NCBI GenBank assembly: GCA_002812745.2
Contig: NCSJ02000317.1
Location: forward strand, 1 to 49,447
DNA from: Scytalidium lignicola
Taxonomy: Eukaryota > Ascomycota > Leotiomycetes
Length of the DNA: 49,447 bases
Direction: 5' to 3'
In this document: positions 10,386 through 19,706 of the stretch, one piece after another
Layout: the number at the start of each line of letters is the position of its first letter
Numbering within the stretch: the first letter of the stretch is position 1
The notes under the pieces: model-generated
The model's database searches: none
Seen by the model: only the letters and a program-made list of their open reading frames with translations
Told to the model about the DNA's origin: nothing
Program-made: the position numbers and the translations under genes

Positions 10386-13123
10386 ATGAATCCGGAACCA
10401 TCATCTAGTGGCAGCTCTGGGCCACAACAGCTCAACCAGAGGAAGGAGAGAGGCGCAATTGCGGCGCAGGTGAGAACGGGATTTTTTTTTGTCTTTTACA
10501 GTTCCGTGATATCAGATATCTCCTATACCGGTGGTATTGTTGATATTCAATATTTTGAGTATTTACTCTGTGTGTGTGTGCTCGGGCACTAACGTCCATT
10601 TGAAGGCATGCGATAACTGTCGAGCAAGGAAGCATAAATGTGACGAACAGCGTCCTAAGTGCGGTCTATGCAAGAGGATGAATCTTGAGTGCAACTACCG
10701 GGAGCCACAGCCGACAAAGTAAGTAAAAGCTGTGCAGGATATTAGTTATATATGAAAGTTTTTTAAGCTTCTTCAACGACACCTCCTGCGCCCCCCATCC
10801 TGTGACTGGTGACACTAAACTAAATGCTCTCCAGGAAAGACAAGACCCTCGTTGAGATCCTTGAGCGCTTGAAAAGCCTTGAAACAAAGGTCGACCGACT
10901 TCCTGTGTTCCAGCCCTTTACATCTACAGACTTCTCGCCATCAGGGCAACCGCAACAGCCTTCCAGCCAGATTTCCTTTAATCTTAACAACCCCGAGAAC
11001 CAAAATACTTATCCTGCATCGTCATTACAATCGACTCAGACACATAGTCTAGGTAGTGGAGGGAATCATTTACCATACAGACATGCCTCTGCATCTCTGA
11101 AGATTCTAACATGGCCTGCTATGCAGCAGCTTTTGCTGCAGGCTTTGCCATCAAGTGCTTCTGAGCTGAAGATGCTTGAACAAGAGGGATTGGTATTTCT
11201 AAATCGAGTGCATAAGGGAACATCTATCCCACATTTACCGCTTGACGAACATATTCAAGATCGGCCATTTGCTGGTATGCAGTCACAAGCTACCCGAACC
11301 ACTGGAGGACCACGGATCACGTTTCCCGCATTGAGTAGAGATACGATGAACCACTTAGCAACCGCATACTTCGATACGTTCAACTTGATGTATCCGTTTA
11401 TGGACAGGCAAACGTTCTTATCAGACACTCTATCAAAAGTCTCGGTGGAAGGTTTCGATGGCGATAATGATTCCGTAATTGCTCTCCTTGTATTTGCGCT
11501 CGGTGAACTGGCAATAGAAGGAACTCAAGGAAAGCCGATTAATGAGCATAATGGACGGCCAAGTGGTGTGAGAGGTGGCACTACAACCAAACCGCCTGGT
11601 CTTGCCTTTTTCAATGAGGCCAGGAAGCGTATAGGCTTTACGCTGACTGAGTGCGACCTCGAGAATGTTCAAATATACTCTTTAGCCAGGTCTGTAACTG
11701 CACCTCCCCCATCTTTCACNTTTTTTCCATCTTTTTCACGAATGCATTGCTCATGTCATGGCAGTATCTATCTTGAAGCCTGTTGCCGTCATCTTGTAAG
11801 TAATTTTTCATTGGAAATCAATGCGCTACATTTTCTGATATTGATAATAGGAATTTTGGAGAATGAATGTAGCGGCCTCTGCGGCTTGCCAGATCCTACT
11901 CACAAGGTATATGGCATCGTTCTTATCGACATATAACAATCACTAATAAGGAAGAACAGTTCTCCCGTTGATTGGTACACACCGAGAGGAGATATTATTA
12001 AACGTGCTTTCTGGCATTGCGCAATAATGGAAACGTGAGTTAATTTACCCCCAAGGTTTCCGGCTTTTTTTCTGATTATATCCTAGGAGCTTGCACTTGG
12101 AAATCGATTTACCCCTAACTGGCATCACGGACTTGGAGGATCGAGTTGGGATACCTAGTTTCAATACTCCCTTCTGCGAAAGCGATCTTCGCGGGAACCA
12201 GGCTTCACACTTCGAGGCTCATTATGCATCACAGATCGCTCTTCGCCGGTTGGGTGCTAACTTGAGCAGCAAAATCAGCGGCTGTAAGATCTCTATCGAC
12301 TCATGAAAATCTTGACTGACCGAAAAATTGTTACAGTCTCAACTCTCAATACTTCTGGTCTAGTTGGCGAAGATAATAATGGACCAACTCTTGGCTCTCT
12401 TAAATTTTTTACATCGCAACTCAGTCAGTGGCGTGGTATGCTTCCGAGAGAACTTCAGTGGCCTGAAGACGATCCGACAAGCTACCCATATTCAGAGCAA
12501 AATGACCAAGGATTCGATTTTCAACTCGATCCAAATCTTCCAGGACAACCTGAACAACCACAGAGATCGATGTTCAGCGCGGACCTTGATGCAGAGCCTC
12601 TGCACTATCCATATGTATATGATATCCAGGTGGCTCTCTTGAGGACAAGATACTACTTCGCTAAATATATGGCCCATCTACCTTTCGTATATAAAGCGTT
12701 GCATTACCCGGAAGAGACAACACAGGAAGATGCAGAGGGCGTAGCGGATTGCTTACGTGTAGGATCCCAAATCCATTTCACTCATTTAGTGCTGGTGAAC
12801 TTTGTAATGTCGCTGACATCTTATTATAGTCATGTATAAAATGGCCGCTCTTATTATCACCTGCCTCCAGGCATAAAAGGTTGATTCCCTATCTTTTTTC
12901 CTGGTCGCAGTGCTTTTTGGGAATCTTACTTATATTTCACGTCTCGAGACGCAATCCAATGTTGTCTGATATTCGAGCGAGACTCTGTGGTCCAAAGTTT
13001 GAAGTGGATGTTGATTCGACTACGTCATTAATGGTGGATTGGATTAGGGATTTAAAGGGCATTGATCCAGTTGCTGAGTGGTGTTGGAAGATTCTTCAAG
13101 GTGTCTACAAAACAGATTTATGA
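10386..13123 (+). CDS. Zn2Cys6 transcription factor with fungal_trans domain, nine exons
   Basis: Exons 10386-10469, 10606-10718, 10835-11689, 11765-11795, 11851-11906, 11960-12034, 12087-12283, 12337-12758 and 12830-13123 keep phase throughout and give 708 residues. Residues about 30-57 hold the binuclear zinc cluster with spacing CX2CX6CX6CX2CX6C, then a basic linker and a short coiled coil (LERLKSLETKVDRL). The middle-homology domain follows: YFDTFNLMYPFMDRQTFL, then exons 4-7 yielding EFWRMNVAASAACQILL, SPVDWYTPRGDIIKRAFWHC and LPLTGITDLEDRVGIPSF. The C-terminal part has LIPYLFSWSQCF and DLKGIDPVAEWCWKILQG. Branch sites such as CACTAAC and CTGAC support the introns; intron 3 uses an unusual GTCTGT donor and contains an N. 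I chose the ATG at 10386; no ATG precedes it in frame. The target genes are unknown. It converges on SPS19. Confidence 0.85.
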
Positions 13124-13545
13124 TAGGACACCGACAACGACGATACGGCCGTATATTTTGAGATATGAACGCATGGTTAGGTCTATTTCTTCAAATTACT
13201 GGCATGAGAACAAAGCAAACGGGGGGTATCATTGGTTGCATTCTAAGGCGTTTATCATTATGCATTTCTATAGAGGAAAGGCGCTTCTCATTGGTATAAC
13301 GAAATTACTCATGAGGTTTGATTAGGCCTTAGAATGGATGGGCAAGGCTGTTTTAAGATATCCCCACAGATTAACAAGAAGGGTACCGCTTTGGCTATCG
13401 ATTATGATGAGCCAAAATATGTGTCAATTATGAGCTTAGGACGTAGAATGACTCTATTATCACCGTTTGAGGACCTTATCTATTACTCCCCCCATCCAAA
13501 AAAATAGAACATCCATAAAGCCAGATTGGACAGGCCTTGAGCAAC
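13124..13545. other. Convergent spacer between the Zn2Cys6 gene and SPS19
   Basis: Roughly 420 bp of 3' flanking DNA for both genes. Short frames are present, but none continues a conserved domain. Confidence 0.5.
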
Positions 13546-14780
13546 TTATAACTTTACATGTCTTGTTCCCCGGTTTACTCGCTTGAAATCACCCAACAAG
13601 AAATCTGGGTATGGTTGAGCAGTAAGATACTGCGGTGCTCTCCTGTAAATCAGAAAATGTGTTAGCTCAGAAACATATGGCAGACTAAATAAGAAGAGCA
13701 TTGAGTGAACATACCAGCTACCACCATCAACAACCAGGACATCACCGTTCACATAACTGCCAGTATCGCTGAATAAATACACTGTGGCATCAGCTATCTC
13801 TCTGACAGTTCCATATCTTCCAAGTGGAATGCCCTTGAACCGATCCCCGTTCTTCCTATTTTCTGGATCAGATAGCCTCTCCATTCCTTCAGTACCCTGG
13901 ATGGGTCCAGGAGTGATGACGTTAGAAGTAATACCCCTTGGACCATACTCTAGAGCGACTGTGGCAGACAGAGCATCGACACCGGCTTTCGCGGCCGCAG
14001 CATGAGCCTGTAGAGGCATACCGGTGTAGTGGAACGTAGCAGAAATGAAGATGATACGGCCACCAGTCGATGGGTTCTGTGGGTCTGGTGGGAATCTTTC
14101 CGCAGATATTTGGAGGTAGGGAAGGGTCGCTTTGAGGGTGTTGTAGGAGCCGAGGAGGTCAATGTCCACGACGGACTTGAATGCATTGGCGGAAAGACCT
14201 GAGATGGGCGAGATGAAGTTTCCTGCTGCTCCGGCACTAGTTATTATCCCTCTGTTGTCAGCCTAGATACNTTTTTTTGTAATGAGTCGTAGTCCGGGGA
14301 CCGGTTCAACATACATGACAAAGTCGATACCTCCGAGCTCTTTCACGCATTGCTCTACCGCTTTCTCTACGCTCTCAATCTTCCTCACGTCTACCGCACC
14401 AATGCCGATGACCCTAGCTCCCTTTCTTGCTGTGGCAATGCTCTTAGCCATCCTCTCTGTTTTCTCGGCATTGCGGCCTAGAATACAAGCATTGGCACCG
14501 AGGTGGACTGTATGTAGGCAAAATAGTCAGCACCCTAGATTCCACCAAGTATATAGACTCTGCTTTCATGTTTCAGAATGTAGGCGTACCCATAGCTCTG
14601 ACTTGCGCAGAGCAGATTGAACCTCCTCCACCAGTGCAAAAGACAACTTTATGATCTGTAATGTTTCGAATCCATTAGCCAAATTTACTATTGATAAAAG
14701 TAGAGAGGGGGTTAGACTGTACTGAATATTCCATCCTTCCACACACCAGAGAGGTACTCGGATCTAGGGATTTCGGCCAT
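13546..14780 (-). CDS. SPS19: Peroxisomal 2,4-dienoyl-CoA reductase (SDR family)
   Basis: Five exons (14723-14780, 14590-14655, 14315-14507, 13715-14236, 13642-13546), all in phase, give 311 residues. The enzyme reduces 2,4-dienoyl-CoA with NADPH, which allows beta-oxidation of unsaturated fatty acids with even-positioned double bonds. Seen in the sequence: KVVFCTGGGGSICSAQ (the glycine-rich cofactor loop), VHLGANACILGRNAEK, VDVRKIESVEKAVEQC, the core IAGAAGNF, GGRIIFISATFHYTG with the Ser, a Lys in AAAKAGVDALSATVALE, and ITSNVITPGPI. These are the hallmarks of fungal DECR2/Sps19. Its C-terminus is HVKL, a degenerate form of the PTS1 tripeptide. Introns show clear branch sites (CTGAC, GCTAAT); the third contains an N at 14271. 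It shares a 496-bp promoter region with ATG33. Confidence 0.92.
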
Positions 14781-15276
14781 GATGTTTAAGCTGTGTCGCT
14801 ATAAACTAAAGAGAGAAGAACTGACAGAGAGCAGAGCAAGTGAAGATGCTGTCTGTTTTCAAAACAATTATATATATATATATACGAGTCAGACTACGGC
14901 CGAATGCTTATTTGCCGGCAGTGCTTGGACAAACTTGCCCGTGGAATTCTGGGGTAAAAGTGTACGTACTGGGCCGACGCGGAGCCGAGGCTCAAAGCAA
15001 GCAAACAGAGGTATCTGATTTTGATTACTCGTTCAACGACAGGCGTGCTTATGTAATATAACTGTCGCGGCAAAATTGGCGACCCGGAGCAGAACAGACC
15101 AATCAACCTTCGACGACGTCAGGTCTGGAGAGCTGGAAGTTAATCGCCCGATACGCAAGACAACAAGAAACAACTCTTCACAGTCGCTAGCATTCCCATT
15201 GCACGCATTCCATCGCACCACCTAGAAGCCATCTGTCTGCAGGATCAGGAGTGGCATTTTCTCTTCATTGGGCAAG
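14781..15276. promoter_or_regulatory. Divergent promoter region of SPS19 and ATG33
   Basis: 496 bp lie between the two start codons. It contains a (TA)n tract at about 14868-14883, a CCGAGG hexamer at 14985-14990 (CCTCGG on the other strand), a CCAAT pentamer near 15100, and a TGTACGTA motif near 14961. Shared regulation is an inference from the layout. Confidence 0.55.
14985..14990 (-). promoter_or_regulatory. CCTCGG motif, possible FarA/FarB (Ctf1) site
   Basis: The hexamer CCTCGG reads on the minus strand about 205 bp upstream of the SPS19 start. This core is known from Aspergillus FarA/FarB and Fusarium Ctf1 as the fatty-acid response element in front of beta-oxidation and peroxisomal genes. 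A six-base match can arise by chance, so its weight comes from its place before a beta-oxidation gene. Confidence 0.4.
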
Positions 15277-16015
15277 ATGGCCTCTAGAACGGTCTCGACG
15301 CTCAAGTTCGTGGGGTCAATCTCACTTGGCCTGCTCACAGTAAGTTCAAACCTGAAGCTTCCCCGCGGTTTCCGCTCCTTCCACCCTTGAGTCATGCTTT
15401 AGAAGCTCCCAATTCACTTTTGCAAATCCTGCGCCCTGCCAGATGCAGCATGACTAACGCCTGAAACTTGACCAGGGTCTTTCCTACACCCTTAGCACGC
15501 TCACAGTCCCCACGCTCCTGACCTTACCATCAGCCTCGAGCGCATCCCGAGCCTTCTCAAACCTAGCCTCTGTATCCCTCAGCCAAGCCCGAGTTTTGGC
15601 AGGTATATCTAGCACCTCCTTCGTCCTTGCCTATCTACTCTCGCCTCGCTCTCAAAAGCACCCTTATCTGCTCTGGTCTGCGCTCTTCGTTGCAGGCAGC
15701 AGCTTCACGGATTATGTCTTCCCTGGCAAATCAATTACCGAGCCGAAACCATCTACTTCAAGGTCCAGAGATGTGAAGGGCAAGGGCCGACAAATGGATG
15801 CCAGTTATGAAGTTGTCGGGGATAGTCACAGCGAGGGGACTGTCAGTGGCGAGGAAATGGACGAAGATGTCAATGGGGAGGAAGTCAGGGAAGCTCTTAA
15901 GGGATTCATCACCAGCCAGGTTGCCAGGACAGCTGTTGCTGGTATCGGTTTTGCTATGAGCATTATCGGTATCTGGGGCGATGGAGCTTCTGACGTGGTC
16001 GTTATTAAGATGTGA
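15277..16015 (+). CDS. ATG33: Autophagy-related protein 33 (mitophagy)
   Basis: Exons 15277-15339 and 15476-16015, with a 136-nt intron (GTAAGT..CCAG), give 200 residues. The N-terminus MASRTVSTLKFVGSISLGLL followed by TGLSYTLSTLTVPTLLTLPSA matches filamentous-fungal Atg33, an outer mitochondrial membrane protein needed for mitophagy in yeast. Hydrophobic segments lie at about residues 9-33, 70-82, 88-107 and 175-192. A hydrophilic acidic loop (EGTVSGEEMDEDVNGEE) separates the last two, which fits a small multi-span protein. The stop is at 16013-16015. It is divergent from SPS19 and convergent with the FYVE-RING gene. The exact number of spans is uncertain. Confidence 0.85.
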
Positions 16016-16486
16016 AATTTATGCGCAATATATTATAAAAAGGGAGCTTTTTCAAATTTGCTGAGGATTAAGCTGGCTGGGAAGGGATAGTCGCTGATGA
16101 TTACATATATAGTCCTTTTTCTCCTTCTCTTTTCTCCCAATGCGGCGGCGAATTGCTGGTAGATATCCAACTCCATTCTCAAAATATGCAATGATTTATT
16201 GATGTTGTCTCTGATATTTCTCAATGTGTACTTAATATCGTTGGTATTACTATGTATCATGAGTGATGAAATGCCATAAATTCTATCACTAAATGAAATC
16301 CAAAAGTGGAGTCATCTTCTATATCAACCTTATACGTGACTTGATCCTGCAACCGAAACATGCAAAACAACCTGGCCTCCAAACATACAAGTCTCATATT
16401 CGTCATTATAATCGCTGATACTACTAGTATCGATGCCAAATCTAAAGAACACCTAAAAGATCCCACCCGAAACTTTCTAATAAATT
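16016..16486. other. Convergent spacer between ATG33 and the FYVE-RING gene
   Basis: 471 bp of 3' flanks. No coding frame, RNA gene or notable repeat was recognised. Confidence 0.5.
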
Positions 16487-18820
16487 CTAGCCGTCCATCC
16501 CATGAACAGGACACTGACCAGGATGAGTTTCAAACCATTCCTGAATACAATGAAGGTGGAATCGGCAGAAACATTCCAAACGCCCCATCTCTACTCCTAC
16601 TTCGTATTCTTCCATACAGATAGTGCACTCCGCGTCATCGATGCAGTCTTTCTCCGTCGCATTGTAAGGGAAAACACCACTTCTACGACCTCGTTGTGGT
16701 GATCGAGAAGCCCCAAGCACAACAGCGGCATGAGCTCGTTCACGAGCAGCTGCGCGGCTCTCGGGAGTGTTTACTGCAGCGGTAGAAGATGATGCCAGGG
16801 AAGTTGCGCTGCTAACACCACGTCTACGTCCAGCGGCTCCACTATCATATGACGGCTGGTGGTGGGTTGGTATTGAAGAATTGGTGGGATTGCTTGATGA
16901 GAGTTGTGAAACTTCCTCATATGGCCGTGTATTAAGTGTGTGAGAAGTTGTATTATTGGCTTCTGGCCGGCTTGCATGGTTAGAGTTTGCGGCCAGTTGC
17001 TCCTCGACACAATCTTTGATATGATTCTCTCTAAGTGTCTCGAAATCGGGCAAAGTCCTCGAAGGCAGCTCCCGGTGGCACACGGGGCATTCATCATCTT
17101 CAGCAATTTGAGGAACTGGCGGCAAAGGGCGCTGAGAGTCATCTATGTGAGATCTATAGAGATGTTGAGCATTGTTGGAGGCTGGTGGAAGCTGGCTTTG
17201 GGCATTCAAGGAAGGACCCGTTGACGCGTATGAGTAGGTCTATAAGTTATGTTAGTCTATAATTTGATACTTGGATCGCACATGTTTGGTGTAGATATTG
17301 CTAGTGCTATACCCCAAGAGATACTTACAGCGCGAGAAGAGCTACGAGCAGGCCGGGGAATCTAAACCTGTGTCAGCGTTCTTATAGGATTCATTTGAGT
17401 GAAATCCGCCTACTGTGTTATTACGTTGAGTTGAGGAAGAGCTGTGGTCTACATCCGCCCTCAGATCTACCCTATAAAGGCTGCGTATAGTTTCTTCCAG
17501 TGAAGTCTGAGAGCTGCTATGACTTAAACTGGTTGGCCGATTTTGCCTCGTGGATACTTGGCTTGATGAGTTTGGGTACATAGGTTGGTTACTCGATGGT
17601 GTTTCCATGTTCCCATAGTTCCCATAAAGGACGTTAGCTGAAGTTGTAGACCGGTTGTGATAGCCTGGCTGGCCCGAGGGATGAAGTCTTGCGCTTGATT
17701 GTGGTGTATGTGGGGGAGCAACATTAGGATCAGGGACACAAGGGTTGCAGAGCCGTACTCTAGCGCCACCTCCAAGGCCCGTAAATCCTATTGGCATGCT
17801 GCTATTGCGAACATTTGATGGTAGCTGTCCTTCAATTGCTATTGTTGAAGCTATGCCGTCATTAGGTGGTTGGACGATATACTGGTAAGGGATGGTAATG
17901 CGATGTGGGGAGCATGCATTACAGACAACTCGGCCGCACTTCCTTTTGAATGGTCAGATATTATAAAGCACAAATAATTGGATTTCTTCTGGTAAAGAAA
18001 GGAGTGCAATATACCTGCAGTGGTGCTTCCTCACAAAAAAACTGAATTGCGTTTTACATATTGGGCAGAATGTCACTTCGGCATCTGGCTGCCATCTAGG
18101 GATAATAATTTCTCCTAAAGGACTCCGACTCGGAGAATGCCTTGTATTCGAAGACCTTCGAGAAGAGATTTGATTATTCGTCGTGGTTCTACCTGGCTCT
18201 CCACTGCCAGCAGAGAACGATAGCCCTTCAAGTGCATCTAAAGTTGATCGAATATTGCTAGTCCTTGTGCTAGAGTTGTTTTCATCCTCATTACTTCGAC
18301 TTGTTCTGTTATCATTCCTCGACTGAGATGAATTTGAAGAGCCTTGCCACATAGGTGTATGTGATGCTAAATTAGAATTCCTTCCATTTTCCCTAGTCAA
18401 AGTTTGAACGTTTCTCGAAGGAAGACTGCTGGTATATTCACTCTCGTATCTTGGTGATGTTTCTTGACGACGTCCTCCTGCCTCATAAGTTGGCGGATCC
18501 GCCCATTCCCTAGCATTCAATTCTCCAACTGTAGGAAAGCGGGTATTTTCATCTGTTCCAAATCCAAGACTGACGTTTGAAGGCTCACTAATTGGTATAG
18601 GCAACCTTACGTTTGGTCCGTCGAACGTCACGGGCGAGTGGTGGGAAGGGCCAGCTTCATTGTGTGGAAAACTTGCATCAAGCTCCCTAACAATCGAGCT
18701 TTCGCCATTGTTACCAGGGTTCACTGGCACTTGAGGAGGGAGATTCTCAGTAGCACCGTTATCAAGGGCCTCATCACCGGTCGCAAGACCTACTTCCCCG
18801 GTCTGGACCCGAGGATCCAT
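16487..18820 (-). CDS. PIB1: FYVE and RING domain E3 ubiquitin ligase (Pib1 type)
   Basis: Four exons (18015-18820, 17414-17942, 17329-17361, 16487-17239) give 706 residues. An N-terminal disordered Ser/Asn-rich region of about 250 residues is followed by a FYVE zinc finger: CPICKTQF, then the basic motif RKHHCRKCGRVVCNAC completed across the first intron, and a last CNPC pair. After another disordered stretch comes a CPVCHREL Cys pair and, at the C-terminus, a ZNRF/Pib1-style RING: CTIC, ECFCRFHLHC and a final CPVH. Yeast Pib1 binds PtdIns3P on endosomes and vacuoles through FYVE and ubiquitinates membrane cargo through the RING. The third exon is only 33 nt and is needed to avoid an in-frame TAG. 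The gene is longer than yeast Pib1 because of the disordered regions. Confidence 0.87.
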
Positions 18821-19706
18821 TTTACCTCCAAATCAGTATCGGTTCACAGACACGACTCTTTGCAGTTCTCTCTCCAGTATAGTCAAAACTCAGCCTGATC
18901 AGCGGCAGTTGCTAAGGGGTTGATACTTCGGAAATTCGAGGCGGGGAGATGGTAGCCGAGGATCAACGAGCACTCGAAATAAATCAATAGCTTTAAGAAA
19001 TATGATTAGCAACTAGACTTAAAGCAGAGCCAAATCAGATTACAATATAACAAGCACAATTTTAATCATCTCGGCCTCTTCTGGCCCCATATGCTGCCCT
19101 TGACTCCTTCGGCTCGGTTGTGGCGGGCAACCCTCGAACGGTGTGGCGACGAAACTTTGATAGTCCAACTCACAGAATTGGGGTAGCCTCTGTTCTACCC
19201 CTATAACATGAAGAAGGTCTTGGAATCCTCCTTGCGAGGTATCTCTAAATGCTGATGAGGGATAATCCTTAGGTTGGACACGCGACAAGGCTCTATGTCT
19301 TAAATGGAGTACATAAGGCACGCAGTTTCTTATCGTTATCGCATCACCGACAGTCTCGGTTAGTTCCGTTTGGAAACCGTTGTCTTTCCCTCTTTTGGTA
19401 TTGTTCTTACAAACTCGCCAAGCAAGCAAACAACCCAGGCACATTTTATGAACGATATTCTGCATTTAGAATAAAGNAAAAAGTGCACAAAATTATCCAG
19501 GCAAAATAGGCTGGATATATTGGATTATTCAGACGCCAGATACATATATCCTTAGTCCATTAAAACACTAATACAGCGCAAGAAGCTATTCAAGAAACTC
19601 GTCTTCTTCCCAGTGCCCGTCTTTTGCCATGCAAAACATTAACACAAACATCAACGTGAACCAATGTAACCTAACCCATCCGTCAACAACAAACCTACGC
19701 CATTTT
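18821..19706. other. Spacer between the FYVE-RING gene and UGP1 with one weak ORF
   Basis: 886 bp upstream of the FYVE-RING start and downstream of the UGP1 stop. It holds one minus-strand frame (19040-19465) listed separately, and an N at 19477 beside an A-run. No other feature was seen. Confidence 0.5.
19040..19465 (-). CDS. Hypothetical protein, 141 residues, weak
   Basis: An uninterrupted ATG-to-TAA frame. I do not recognise the product. It has four Cys in the first 19 residues, then a mixed hydrophilic body (PYVLHLRHRALSRVQPKDYP) and a short hydrophobic end (MIKIVLVIL). There are no domain signatures. A frame this long can occur by chance in a spacer, but its composition is not strongly biased. 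It could also be an exon of a larger undetected gene. Read as tentative. Confidence 0.25.
   Translation of the reverse strand: MQNIVHKMCLGCLLAWRVCKNNTKRGKDNGFQTELTETVGDAITIRNCVPYVLHLRHRALSRVQPKDYPSSAFRDTSQGGFQDLLHVIGVEQRLPQFCELDYQSFVATPFEGCPPQPSRRSQGQHMGPEEAEMIKIVLVIL

Noticed and set aside
13062..13325. 87-residue frame overlapping the end of the Zn2Cys6 gene
   Set aside because: Different frame from the conserved C-terminus, and without any domain.
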